Assembly (NCBI GenBank): GCA_004431415.1 | Contig: QPMI01000444.1 | Coordinates: 62,001-126,000 of the forward strand | Source of the DNA: Cyanophora paradoxa | Lineage: Eukaryota; Glaucocystophyceae; Cyanophorales; Cyanophoraceae | Direction of reading: 5' to 3' | DNA length: 64,000 bases | Part shown: positions 30,301-42,700 of the stretch, one piece after another | Layout: each line of letters begins with the position of its first letter | Position numbering within the stretch: the first letter of the stretch is position 1 | The notes under the pieces: generated by a model | The model's database searches: none | Seen by the model: only the letters and a program-made list of their open reading frames with translations | Told to the model about the DNA's origin: nothing | Translations under genes and position numbers: made by a program

Positions 30301-33300
30301 CGGCCGTTCAAGGCGCCGGCGGGGCCGCGGGCCGCCCCGCTGGTGGTCGTGGCGGGGGAGACGGGCCTGGGCAAGTCGGCCCTCGCCCGCGCCGCCGCCG
30401 CGATGGCGGCGGCCGCCGGCTGGCGCACGGCAGCGACGGCGGCGCTCCCGACGGAGCGGCAGCCGCTGGCGGCGTGGCGGCCCCTCCTCGCCGCCCTCTT
30501 CCCGCAGGGCATCCTCGAGGCGCGCCCCGCCCCGCCGGGCTGCCGGGCCGGGGCGCGGGTGTGGCGGGGCGCTGAGGCTTGGGGCGGGGCGTGGGCAGGC
30601 GGGGGCGCTGGTGGCGGAGGAGCCCGGGCTGGACCCCGCCCTCGTCCGCGACCTCGAGGCCCTCCTCCCCGCACCCGCTCCGGCCTCCGCCCCGGCCCCG
30701 CTCCCCCCGCCGCCCCGCCCCACCCGCGCCGCCGGCATCCCGTCTCCAACCGGCCGCCCTCGCTCGTCTGGGTCCCCGCCTCCGACGACGATCGCGAGGG
30801 CGGGGCCAGCGCGCAGCCGCCGCTCGCGGGGGCGCGCCCGGCGGTCGCGCAAGGCCGCAGCTTCAAATGGACGGCGGCGTCGGGGTACCAGGGGGCGGGG
30901 GCCGACCGCGGGCTGCCGGCGGAGGCGCGGGCGGCGCAGCTGCGGGCGGCGCTCGTGCGGCTCGTCCTTGCCCGCGCCGCCGCGCCTCGGCCCCTCTTCC
31001 TCGTCTTCGAGGGCGCGCCGCCCCGCGCCGCCCCCGCCGGCCCCGCAGCGCCTCACCTGGGCGCCCTGGCCCGCAGACGTGCACCTGGCGGACAGCCAGA
31101 GCCAGGCGGCGCTGCTGCGGCTCGCGGAGGAGGCGGCCGAGATCCCCGCGGCGCGCCTCCTGCTGCTCGTGACGGGTTGCCCGGGGGGCGGGGCGGGGCC
31201 GGGGGCGGGGGCCGGGGAGCCCGAGGCGCTCGAGCGGCTGGCCGGAGTGCCCGGGCGGCGCTTGCTCGAGCTTCTGCCCCTGGACCCCGAGACCGTCGCC
31301 CGCCTCGCCTGCGCCCGCCTCGGCGCCGCCTCCCTGCCCCCGCACGCCGCCGCCTTCATCGGTCCGCCCCGCGCCACGGCTCCCGCCCGCCGCCGAACGC
31401 GCGCGCCCGACGGGCGGGGGGGGCCGCAGCGAGCGAGTCGGGCGGGGTGCCGTTCATCGCGGCGGACGTGGCGGAGCGGCTGCGCGAGGATGGGACGCTG
31501 CGCGTCGACCCCGCGACGGGTGCCTGTGTCGTGGCGCGGCCGCTGAGCCACCCGCGCCCCTCGGACGGCCTCCGCTCCGCTCTCCTCTGGCGCCTCGACC
31601 GCCTCCGCCCCTCTCAGCTCTTCGCCGTCAAGGCCCGCCCCCCCGCCCCCTCCCCCCCCCCTCCCCTCTCCCGCCGCCGGCCGACGCCGACGCGCCGCGC
31701 AGCTCGCGAGCATCGTCGGCGTCCGCTTCACCGCCGACGAGGTCGCCCCCGCGCCGCGCCGCCGCGCCCGCGGGCCGGCTTCTGACGCCGGTGGGGCGGG
31801 GCGGCAGGTGGCGGCGCTGCTGCAGCACCTGCAGGGGGGGAACGCGGGGCGGGAGGAGGCGGGGCCGGGGCTGCGGGAGCCGGCGGGGGGCCTGGCGGGG
31901 GAGCTGGCGGCCCTGTGCGGGGCCGGCGTGCTGCGGGAGGCGGCCTACGAGGCGGCCGAGGGCGACGTGTACGAGTTCGCCCTCTCGCCCCTCCGCGAGG
32001 TCGTCCGGGGCCTGCTGCCCGTCGCCGAGCGCCGCCGCCTGCACCGCGCCTTCGCCGAGTTCCTCGAGGCCCGCGAGCGCGAGCCGGCCGTCCCCGGGCA
32101 CGTGCACGTGCAATCCCGCCGCGGCTCCGGCGCCTCCGCCCCCACCTCCCTCGGCTCCGCCGTCGGCGTGGACGTGACGGCCGCCGAGCTGCTCGCCTAC
32201 CACTGGGCCGCCGCCGAGGAACCGGCGGCCGCGCTCCCGTACATGGTCAGCTGCGCGGCCGCCGCCCTCGACAGCTACGCCAACGGTTCGCCCTCTTTCA
32301 TTGATCTCTTTGAAGTAACATATTGAACAAAAAGTCTGTAGTGGAGGCGGAGAGCGGCTACGGGGACCTGCTCGCGCGCTACCCGGCCGGGCGCCTCGGC
32401 CGTGCAGCGGGCCGGCTGGCTCGCCGGCCTCGCCGAGGTCTGCATCCGCACCGGGCGCTACCCGGCCGCCGTGCGCCACTGCCGCGACGCCCTCGCCCTC
32501 CTCGGCCTCCGCCTCCCCTCGTGCCCCCTCCCGCCCTTCCCTCCCCCGCCCCCGCCCCGCCCCTCACCCGCCGGCCCCGCAGGAGCCGCCTGGGGCTCTG
32601 GGCAGCGGTCATGTACGCGGCGGTGCGGACGCGGCTGCGGGGCGCGCCGACGCTGGCCAGCGTGGCGCCGGAGCAGCTGGCGGCGCCGGCGGGCACGGGC
32701 GGGGAGCGGGAGGCGGCGGCGGCGGCGGCGGCGGAGCTGTACCTGAAGATGCGGCAGGCGGCGGGGCACAGTGGCGAGTACGGCCTCTTCCTCCACGCCG
32801 GCTTCGCCCTCCTCCGCCACGCCACCGAGCGCCGCCCGGTCACCGCCGCCCCGCCCCGCGCCGGCGCCCCCGCGAGCCGGCCGCCGACGCCGGCGCTGCG
32901 CGCGCAGGGCCCCCGCTTCCTCGCCTTCGGCTCGGCCTTCGTCGTGCGCCCGCCTCCCGCCGCCGCCGCCGCGGCGGCCGCCGCCGGGGCGGCCTCGAGC
33001 GGTGCGGCAGGCGAGCAACGTCGCGCTCCTCTTCCCCGGCCCCGGGGGCCGCCCCCTCGTCGCCTCCTTCGCCAGGCTGGCCTTCGTGCGCCCCGCCCCC
33101 GCGCCCCGCGCCCCCGCGCCGGCCGGCGGGGGCCGACGCGCGCGGCAGGAGCTGGGGAACGACTTGTGCGCGGGGGCGCACTGGGCGCTCGTGCTGCGCG
33201 GCATCTCCTTCGCGCTGCTCGCGGCCGGCGAGTTCGACGAGTGCGCCCGCCTCTCCGAGCTCTACGCCGAGGTCGCCCTCCGCATGGTCCGGCGCCCCCG

Positions 33301-34851
33301 CCCCGCCCCGCCCCGCCCCGGCGGCCGCCGCCGAGGCGGGGGCGGGGGCGGGGGCGGGCAGCACGTCGGGCGGGACGTCCTGGAGGCCCTCTCGTACCGC
33401 TGCCACTGCCAGACGCGCACCGCGGGGCCCCCGCCCTCCTCGAGCGCCTCGCCGCCCACATCCAGGCCCGCCCCCGCCCGCCCCGCCCCCGCCGGCGCGC
33501 GGGGCGACGGGGCCGGGCGGGCAGGCGGCGCTGGAGAAGTCCGCACGGCACCGCGAGGTCTCCGACAACGCCATCTCCATCGTCGCCACCGTCCGCCGCC
33601 CGCCCGCCCATCCGGGGCCCGGGGGGCGGCCCGACGCCGGGGCGCAGGGCGTGCTGGTCACCATCCGCTGCTGGCAGGACCGCGCCCCGAGGCCCTCGAG
33701 GTGCCCCGCCCGCCCCGCGCGGCCCGGCGGGGCGGGCGACGTGACGCGGGCGGGGCGGGCCGGGGCGGGGCCAGGTGGCGGAGGAGTTCGAGGCACGCAC
33801 CTGCGCGGAGGCTTCGCGGAGGTGGCGGACAACGCGCGCTTCGTCTTCCTCGCCGCCCACGCCCGCGCCCTCCTCGCCGTCGCAGGGCCCCACGCCCCCG
33901 CCCCCGCAGCCGCCTCTCCGCCGCCCAGGCCCGCCCCGCCCCCGCCCCGCCACCAGCCCCCCCCCCCCCCCCCCCCCCCCCTCCCAACTCACCTCGCGCC
34001 GGCGGCAGGCGGCGCGCGAGGCGATCCGCACGGCCGCAGGCGACCGCAACCGCATGACGGGCATCATCGGGGTGCGCGCGCGGTGGCGGCCGCCCGGGGG
34101 GCGCTGAGGCCGGGGCCGCGCAGCCGGACCTGGTGTGCGAGGCGGCCACGGTCCTCTTCGTCGCCTGGCTCCTCTCCGACGCCCCCGCCGCCCGCGCCCA
34201 CCCCGCCGCCCCTTCGCCCGCCTCTTCCTCCCCCCGGCGCCCCCGCGGCGGCGGCGGCGGCGGCGGGGCCGGGGGCCGGGGAGCTTGCGGAGCTCCTGGA
34301 GGTCGGGGCCCGGTGCGGGGCGCGCTGGGCCTGGAACGATGCCGTGCGCCCCTCGCCCCGCCCCGCCCCGCCCCGCACCGCACGACCGGCGCCGCGCAGG
34401 CCGCCGGAGCCGTGGCCGTCGCCGAGGGCCTCGCGCTGAGCGCGCGGGGCGCGGTGCGGGCGGCTCGCGAGCGCTTCCTCGCGGGGGCGGCGCTGGGCGG
34501 GTGGAGGGAGCCGGAGCCGGCGGGGGCGCCGCGGCACGCGCGCGACTGCGCCCTGGGGCTCCTCTTTGCCGGCCTCCACACGGCCCCCGGCCCCGGCCCC
34601 GGCGCCCCGTCGGCCCCACCTCGCACCACTCCTCCGTCCCCTCGCCCCGCTCCCCGAGCCCGCCCCGCGCCCCCCGCCGCCGGCCCCGGCCCCGGCGCCG
34701 CCGCCGCGCGGGGCCCGCGCGGGGCGGGGCGGGCGGGCGGGAGCTGCGAGGGGCGGGGCGGGGGGCGCTGCTGGCGGGGGCGGAGCGCTGCTTCGGGCTC
34801 TGCGCCGACGCCCTCGGCGCCCGCATCGCCCGCGAGGCCGCCCGCCTCTGA
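27339..34851 (+). CDS. soluble-adenylyl-cyclase-like protein (two class III cyclase domains, P-loop NTPase, TPR-like)
   Basis: The order matches animal sAC (ADCY10). Cyclase domain 1 (27.75-28.75 kb) has 'VVALLDLAGFSDLVAKA' and 'YGADVLSFLGDGLL', supplying both metal-binding Asp residues. Cyclase domain 2 (29.25-29.95 kb) has 'YLAEFRPVSVLFGSLG', 'VFDDKGLVFIGVFGL' and 'EFSVFGNAVNRAARLM' with the Asn/Arg pair. Next comes an NTPase module: 'LFGREGELAAIQALLDAG' and a Walker A 'VVAGETGLGKSALARA'. The last third is helical and TPR-like, for example 'WLAGLAEVCIRTGRYPAAVR'. The expected role is bicarbonate- or calcium-responsive cAMP production inside the cell. The adenine-selecting Lys of sAC appears to be Ser ('VLSFLGD'). 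Introns include 29121-29177 (GC-AG) and an AT-rich one at 32286-32341. Near 28165 a G8 run breaks the frame. The start codon is tentative. Confidence 0.8.
33957..33981 (+). repeat. poly-C tract in an intron of the cyclase gene
   Basis: An uninterrupted run of 25 C on the coding strand lies upstream of the ...GCGGCAG acceptor. It probably serves as, or grew from, the polypyrimidine tract. Confidence 0.8.
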
Positions 34852-35344
34852 ACCCACACCCCCGCTCCAGAGCCAGCCCGCGGCCTCTCCCCGCCCCGCC
34901 CCGCCCGGTCACAGCTGCAGGCGCACCGGGGATCTCTAGATCTTCGTCTCTCAGCCCTCTTTATTGCAAGGGGGGGTCAGCTGCTCAAACCCCCCTTGCT
35001 ACCCGTCGGATTGTCTGTCCTTTTGTCCAAGTCGGCTAGTTCGCAACGCGGACTTTTTCCCGTCGTCGAAATGTTTTTGAAGTACCCCGCCGCCGGCCCA
35101 GTCAGGTGGTGCGCCGAACTTTCCCGGAGTCTGGCAGTACTAGTGGTGTGCACGTGAGAGAAAGACTCTGAGAGAAAACCTACTAGGCTAGCTAGCAGCT
35201 GCAGACTCTGAGAGCCTCGGCGGAATTCGAATGCATCGATATCGATCTCATAATATAACGCATCGCAGAATGTATGTATATATAGCAGATCGAAAGTACA
35301 TGCAATTGCAAATTGGACTTGAAAACTGGACGCCCTGCCCTACG

Positions 35345-35660
35345 GACTGCGGGCGCGCGCGACGGATCCGGAGGGCATCTGCGGGCGAATAGCTCACTGA
35401 GTCAAAGATCGTTGCGAGAGCCGTCCGGCCGCGCCGCCCGCTGGCTCACCTGGCCCAAAGAGCGAGGCCCGCCGGACGGGCCCCGGCCCGGGCCCGGGCA
35501 TTCGAATTCGAATTCGATGCGCTTGGGCGCCCTGACCGTCCGACGGTCGGACTGCGGGCGCGCGCGACGGAGGCCATCTGCGGACGTATACCTCAGAGAC
35601 CGTTGCGAGAGCCTTCCGGCCGGGCCGCTGGCTCACCTGGCCCAATTAAAGGGCGAGGTA
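35345..35660. repeat. imperfect direct repeat, two copies of ~110-125 bp
   Basis: Both copies begin GGACTGCGGGCGCGCGCGAC and end CTGGCTCACCTGGCCCAA, at about 35345-35458 and 35552-35645. They differ by several indels. A palindromic GAATTCGAATTCGA motif lies between them. The family is unknown. Confidence 0.65.
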
Positions 35661-35663
35661 GGC

Positions 35664-36195
35664 ATACGGCCCTAGTCAAGCCGACTAGCTAGCCGGCTTG
35701 ACTAGCGGCCCTCGGCGGGCGGCTCTAGCCGCCCTCTTCGGTGTACGTACGCTAGCCGGCTGGCCAGCCTGACTAGCCGCCAATCAGGCTAGCCGGCTGG
35801 CCAGCCGGCGGCCAGCGCTAGCCGGGCCGGGGGGCTACCGCCCAGAAGGGGTACAGAAAAGGGGAGAACTGGCTAGGGAAGGGTCTAAAACTTGCGGAAC
35901 TGGCCATGGGGCCTCAAAAGAGTGACAAGGTGGCATTAAGGTGATTGCGAGCATGTTTCCGCGTTCAGCTATAGCTACACGAAAGACGTGCTTTTCGCGG
36001 GACTAGAGGCGGCTAGAGGGGGGGGGAGAAGCCCGAAACTAGCTAGCCGGCTAGTTAGGCGCCGAAGGCGCCTCCGCTAGTCAAACTAGCTCAGCCGCTG
36101 AGCGGCTAGCGGCTAGAGCCGGAAGTCCGGGCGGCTTGATTTGACTAGAGCCGAGCCTCGGAGGGGGGCTCCGAGCTAGCCGCAAGCCTAGCTAG
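35664..36195. repeat. CTAG/GCTAGC-rich palindromic repeat zone
   Basis: Dense, irregular copies of GCTAGC, GCCGGCTAG, CTAGCCGGC and GACTAGC occur on both strands. Similar motifs recur elsewhere in the window, for example near 46940. There is no coding potential. Confidence 0.65.
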
Positions 36196-36314
36196 AGCGA
36201 GGCCCACCAGACGGGCCCCGGGCATTCCATACGCTTGGCACGTTCGATTGGGCGCCTCGACGGCCGAATTCGAGATTGCACGCCTCCGGATCTGAGGTTA
36301 ACGTCACTTGTACT

Positions 36315-36316
<2 letters not shown>

Positions 36317-36350
<34 letters not shown>

Positions 36351-36359
36351 CAGCCACTC
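36317..36359. repeat. 43-nt poly-C run
   Basis: An uninterrupted run of 43 C in intergenic DNA. The G-rich complement could form G-quadruplexes and the C strand an i-motif. Exact length is uncertain in any assembly. Confidence 0.85.
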
Positions 36360-36753
36360 GCGCCCGCACGTGCACGGGCTCGCCCTAGGGACCAGCCAGG
36401 GATCGGTGTCGCGTCCTCGAATTTTTAGACAATTGAATCTCTAAAGATATATCGATCGCAGCTGGGCCCATTGCTCGACTTGTACCGTAGTACGTATACG
36501 GCATCGACATGGGGCCCGCCGCCCGGGGCTGACCCCCCGGGCCGGGGCCCCGCACCCTCAAAGCCCTTTTTGAATCGCAAGAATGCGTATAATCATAAAT
36601 TGTGTTTCACTCACTGAATCAGTGACTTGCGCGAGCGCGGCGCCCCCGCGCACGGGGCCGCTGTGCATGTCCCGTCCTGCCGAGGGCGTCCTGCCTACGA
36701 GTCCTGCCTACGCGAGCGAGAGGCCTGCGCTCCAGGCCCGGCGGGGCTGCAGG

Positions 36754-39700
36754 CTACACGAAGGTGTAGGCCTGGGACAGGCTCGTGGAGCCGTACCCCT
36801 CGTTGAGGACGGTGACGTCGCAGGCGCCGGCGGCGACGGCCGGAGTGACGGCGACGAGCGTCCCGTCCGCCTCGCGGAACACGGAGGCCGCCCCCACGCC
36901 GCAGAGCGTCACGCTGAAGTCCCCGTTCCACAGGCTCAGGTTCTTGCCGAGGAGCGTGACGGCCTCGCCGCCGGCGGCGGGGCCCGAGGCCGGCTGCACG
37001 GCCAGCAGCTGCCCAGGCGACGCGTACTGGAACCCGCCCGCCATCCTCACCGTCCCCGCGCTCGAGGTCGTGACCGCCACGTCGCCGTGCCCGGGGGCCA
37101 CCCCCGCCGCCGTCGCGTTCCCCGCCTGCACCAGCAGCTGCGGGGCGGGCCCCGTCGGCGCGGGCGCGCAGAGGAAGCGGGGCCGGAGAAGGGCGGGGCG
37201 CACGCGGGTGGGGCTCGCTTCGAAGACGTGGGCGACGGGGACGCCCCTGAGGGCGACCGCGGCGACGGCGGCGGGGCCCTCGCCCTCGAGCACCAGCGCC
37301 GCCCCGACGATCGTCACGTTGTAGCCACCGTAGACCCCTGACCGGCCATCGCGGGGTCGGGCGCGGGGCGCGAGAGGGGCAGAGCGGGAGGGCAGCGGAC
37401 CGCCGCGGGCGGGCGAGATGATGTGCACGACGGGGCGGCTGACGCACGGGTGCCACCCCGCCTCCGAGCCTGCGCCGGCCCGGTCAGGGGTCGGACGGGG
37501 GGCGGAAGGCGAGGCGAGGCCGGGGCACGCACGGTCGACGGCCGCGCAGGGGATGCAGGCGGCCCGCCCGTAGTTCGAGGTCCAGTTCCGCGGGCTGTAC
37601 CCCCGCGTCAGGGCGCGAGCGGGGGGCGGGGCGGGGGTACAGCGGACCAGACGTCGCAGCCGTCCTGGCCCGTGCGGTTCTGGTACGTGCCGGGCACGCT
37701 GAGGCAGGGGGCGGGCGGGCAGCAGTGAGACGGGCGCCCAGGAAGAGCGAGGGGGAAGCGGGCAGTGCGGACCAGAGCTTGCAGACGCCGGTCTCGCTGT
37801 TGTAGGTGCCGGCGGGGCACGGGCTCGCCACGCCGCCCGTGCACTTCGAGCCCTGCGCGCGCGTCGGGGCCCGGCCGGGCGAGGGGCGGGGGGCGGGGCG
37901 GACGGTGGGGCAGGGGAGGCAGCTGGTGGAGCCGGCGACGAGGGTGCCGGGGCAGGCGATGAGGGTGCTCCCGAGGCAGACCTTGCCGGGGGGGCAGACG
38001 AGGCACTGCGTGGCGCCCCCGAAGGAGTAGGTGCCGGCGGGGCAGGCGAAGCGGGCCGAGGCCTGGCAGAAGGAGCCGGCCGTGCAGGGCCAGCACGTCG
38101 CCAGGGAGAGGTCGTAGTACTGGCCCGCGGGGCACGCGCACGCCTGCGAGCCGGCCGGCAGCAGGCCCACGTTGTCGACCCTGCCGCCCGCGTGAGAAGG
38201 AGAAGAAGAGGAGGGGAGAGTGAGGGGTGCGGACGAGAGGGAGCCGGAGTAGCCGTCCATGACGAGGAAGAGGGAGGCGGTGGCGACGGCGCGCGGGGGC
38301 GTCAGCGTCGCCGCGAAGTGCGTCCACGCGTCGATCTGCGAGGTCGCGTTGAAGGGCCCGTCTGCGGGGGCCACCGGCAGCTGCCAGCGCGTCTCCGCGT
38401 CCACCGTCCCTGCCCCGCCCGCCCGCTCGACAACGCCGCGAGCGAGGAGGAGGAGGAGGGCGAATGCCGGCCCCGCGCACCGTCCTGGTACTCGATGCCG
38501 AGCTGGAAGCCGATGAAGGCGCTCGCGCGCTCCTGCAGCACGCCCCGCGTCTGCACCCACCCGTGCAGCACCTGCGCGCGCGGGAGAGAGCAGTCGGCGC
38601 GCGCGCGTGCGGCGGGGGGCGGGCGGCGGGGGGCGGCGGCACCAGCGGCATCGGGTCCTGCAGCTCGATGCTGATCGGCGTCTGCACGGCGCGCGTCTGC
38701 CCGGGGGCGAAGGAACGTAAGGAAGGCCGGAAGGAGAAAGGAAGGGTGTGAGCGGGGGCGGACGCGGGTGGAGGCGCCGGCGCCGGGGGGGACGTCGAAG
38801 CGGATGGAGGCGGCGTCGCCGAGGCCGGCGTCCCGGTCCAGCGCGTAGGGCGCGATGTCCGGCGAGCTCCAGTACCTGCGGGGCGGGCCTCAGCGTTTTA
38901 GAGGGAGGCGGAGGCGTGGGGAGGGGGCGGGCGGGCCGGGAGGTGATGGCGCCGGTGGCCGAGTCGGTGTCGGAGACGCCCATCCCCGCGTTCCGCACGA
39001 AGCCGCTCATCCCCTCCCCGAACTCCGCTGCGCGGGCGTCGGCCCCGGCGTGGGGCGCGGGGGGTGGGCTGCGGGGCGCACTGCGTGTGCAGACTGCGGC
39101 GGCGAGGGAGGAGTTGAGGGGCCCCAGGTCCGCGAAGGACGTCACCCGCACCAGGTTCGCGCTCGTCTGCCACCAGGTCGACCCGGCGCGGCGCGAGGCG
39201 CACAGGGCGGAGGGGGCGCACGGGGGTGGAGACGACGGTGGTGAAGGTGGCGAGGGACGTCGACGCCGCCGCCAGGTTGACCCCCACGCCCACGATCTGA
39301 GGCGAGGGGCGTGAGGGCCGGGGCGAGGGGGGCGGGGCGGGGCGGGGCGGGGCGGGGCGGGCCTGGATGTTGTTGGGGTCGTTCTTGGCGGTGGAGGCGG
39401 CGGCGGTGGCGCCGTTGACGCCGTTGGCGAAGGTGTTCGAGACGGGGCTCCCCGCCAGCAGCACCATCACCCGCCGCGCCGTCAACCGCGCGCTCTGCGG
39501 TGGGTGAGCAACGCGGGGGCGAGGCGAGGGCGGGGCGGGGGGGCGGGGGCGCCTGGGCGAGGGTGGAGCGGGCGAGGTCGATGCCGAACTCCAGGTAGCG
39601 CGTACCCCCGACTGGCGGGGGGGGGAGAGAGAAGGGCAGCGACGTCAGGGCAGGAAGGCGGGAGCGGGGCGGGGGCGGCGGACTCTTGGCGAGCTCGGGG

Positions 39701-42700
39701 TCCTCCAGGGCCGCCACCAGCGTCGAGGCGTTCGCCGAGAGCCCGTGGATCAGCCGCGCGCCTGCAGCCCAGAGGCTTCAGCCGGCGGCGCGGCGCGGCG
39801 CGGCGGGGAGGGCGAGACGGGAGAGGCGCACTGAAGCCGTACTGGAGGACGGCGACGTTGGCCGCCGAGCTGCCCAGCGCCAGGCTCTGCGCGGCGCGGC
39901 CCGCGGCTCACGGCGGGGAGGACGGGCGGGGAGGGGTAAAGGCGTGCCCTGACGAAGTCGACGGCGAACTGCTTCTGCAGGTCGAACTCCGCCGCGGAGA
40001 GGCTGCGCCGCGCGTCAGCGAGGCCGGCCCGGCGCTGCTCTGCGCTCCGCGGCGGGGCGGGCGCACCCGCCGTAGCCGTCGAGCACGACGACAACGTCGA
40101 CGGGCGTGTCGCAGCCGCCGACCGAGCGCGCCACCGTCTCTACAGCGCCCGCGCCCCGGCTCAGCGGGGGCGTCGGTGGCGGGGGCGGCGCGGCGGCGCG
40201 GGGGGCGGGGTGACGCACGGATGGGGTTGGAGCAGTTGAGGCAGGCGGGGAAGCCCGGGAAGCCGTAGGTGCCGGCGGGGCAGGCGGAGCAGGACTGGGC
40301 CCCCGGGAGGGACTCGAGCATGGGCCCGCAGCTGGAGCACTGCGCCTGGGAGATGGCCCGCGAGGTGACCGAGAAGGTCCCCACGGGGCACGGCGAGCAG
40401 ACGTCCTGCCCGCCCCCGGACCACGTCCCCGGCAGGCAGTCCAGGCAGAGCGCCGAGGAGCCGGCCCCCGCCGTCAGCGACGCCGTCCCCTTCGGGCCTG
40501 CCCGCGCCCGCCCCGCTCGAGAGGGCGGCGCGCGGGCGGAGATGGCAAGGGCGGGCGCACAGGGCTGGCAGTCGGTCACGTTGCGGGAGGCGCGGGCCTC
40601 GAGGAACGTCCCCGCGCGGCCTGCCCGCCGTCAGCAGGGATGGCGGTGACTGCGCGGGTGCTGCGGCGCGGCGCGGCGCACAGGCGGTGCACGCGGCGGC
40701 GCCCGTCCCGTCGTTGTACGTCCCCTCCGGGCCTGCGCCACGCGGCGTGAGTAGCCGAGGTGTGGGGAAGATGTGGGCGGGGCGAGCGCACAGTCCGTGC
40801 AGTTCGTGGCACCGAGGTTCGGCTGGTGCGTGCCGGGCCCGCAGGCGACGCAGGTCGCGTTGGAGGTCGCCCCGACGGCCGTGCCGATGAAGCCGACCGG
40901 GCAGGGCGTGCACGTCCCCAGGCCCTCGCTCGCCCCGTACGTCCCCGCGGGGCACGCCACGCACGCCGACGCGTTCGTCGAGCCGGCCGCCAGCGTGTAC
41001 GTGCCGACCTGTGCGTGCGCGTGTGCGCGCGCCGGCGCGGTGAGCTCCCGGTGGGCGCGGGTGGGCGGGCGCGCGCCGGCCGCGGCGCACGGGGCAGAGG
41101 TCGCAGGAGGAGGCGGTGGAGCTGTTGGTGAAGGAGCCGCGCGGGCACGCGTCGCACTGCCCCGCGCTCCCCGCCGAGAAGCGCCCGGGCCCGCAGGGCG
41201 TGCACCCCGAGGAACCCTCCACGCTGAACGTCCCCGCCTGCGCGCCGGCTCGGGGGAGGCCGAGGAGCGCGGGGCGGGGGCGGGCGCACGGGGCAGGCGT
41301 CGCAGGCGCCCGAGGCGCTGGCGTTGGAGAAGCTGCCGGCGGGGCACTTGGTGCACGCCGCCGCCCCGTCCAGCGAGAAGCTCCCCGCCGGGCACGAGAG
41401 GCACCGGTACTTGCCTGCCCCGCCGCCGCCGCGCTCGCACCCGCTCCGGAGGGCGCGCGCTTCCCCCGGGGGGCGCACCGGCGTCGGTGGTGGAGTAGGT
41501 CCCCGCCGTGCAGTTCGTGCAGTTCGTGCTCCGCTCCGCGCTGAGCCGCGGGCCGGTCACGGGCGGCGCGGGGGACGACGGGGCGACCCGAGGCACCTGA
41601 ACTGGCCGGGGGGGCAGCGGTAGGACTCGCAGTCGGCGTCGCTCGTGACGCAGGCGATCACGATGAAGCCGTCCGACGCCCCTGCGCGAAGAAGCGAAGC
41701 GAAGGGACCGTGTCGGCATCGGAGGGCGGGCGGGCCGGCCGGGGCGCGAGGCGGGGGCGGGCGGACCGCCGCCGAAGCCGGCCTGCTGGAGGGCGGAGTC
41801 GACGGGGAAGGCGGGGAGGGCGTAGAGGGTCGTGCTCGACTCGTTCCCGAAGTTGCCGCCCAGCGTCGTCACCGCCGTCACGTTCCCCACCCCGCTCGCC
41901 GTCCCCACGAAGGCCACCCGCCCCCGCCGCCGCGCCGCGTCCGCCACGCCGTCCGTCCCCGGCAGCATCGTCGAGTACTCCACCCCCGTCAGGTTCCCCT
42001 TGAACCCCGTCACGAAGCTGCCCGCGCGGGGCGGCCCGTCAGCGCAGCGCGGCGCGGCGCAGCGATCAAGCAAAAGGGAGCGGGGCGGACCCGGCGGTGG
42101 AGGGGACGGCGGCGCTGTTGTAGTACCAGGCGGCCGGCGTCTCCGGCAGGCGCTCGTACGTCGCCCCGTACAGAACCACCGTCCCTGCCCCGCCGTCAGC
42201 CGGCCAGCTGGCGGAGGGCACCGGGGGCCGGGGGCACCGTTGTCCATGACGAGGGCGCCGCGGGGCGTCGCGGGGGCCGGCCGCTCCACGTTCGAGCAGT
42301 CGCACGGCGCGCTCCGCCGGATCCCCTCCCGCGGCAGCGGCGCCCTGCGCGCGCCCGGGCGGCCCGGCCCGCGTCGGCGCCGGGGCAAAAGCGAGGGGAG
42401 GCAAGAAAGGGCCGCACCCCGAGCCGAAGTAGGATGCGTCGGTGGCGGAGCTGACGAAGCCCGTCTGCGTGGCCGCCAGCGAGACCCGCTGCACGTACCT
42501 GCGCCCCCCAGCCCCGCCGCCGCTCGGACCCGCCCGGCCCGGCCCCGCGCGGCGCTCCGCGGGGAAGAAAGGCCGCGCGCACGTCCCGAAGGGGTTCAGC
42601 GTGCCGCAGGGGCTCGGGTAGCAGCGGTTCTGCCGTCCGGGGCTCAGGCGGACCCGGCGAGGCCGGCGGGGCGGGGCGGGGCAGGGCGGACGGCGAAGGC

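Larger units (their letters stand above)
34852..36753. other. intergenic, repeat-rich
   Basis: The region lies between the convergent cyclase (+) and secreted-protein (-) genes. No gene is supported; the short ORFs lie inside repeats. It contains a degenerate direct repeat, a CTAG-rich palindromic zone and a long poly-C run, each listed separately. Confidence 0.45.

Noticed and set aside
35313-35675. Short plus-strand ORF
   Set aside because: It lies within a direct repeat and its translation has no domain or conserved composition.
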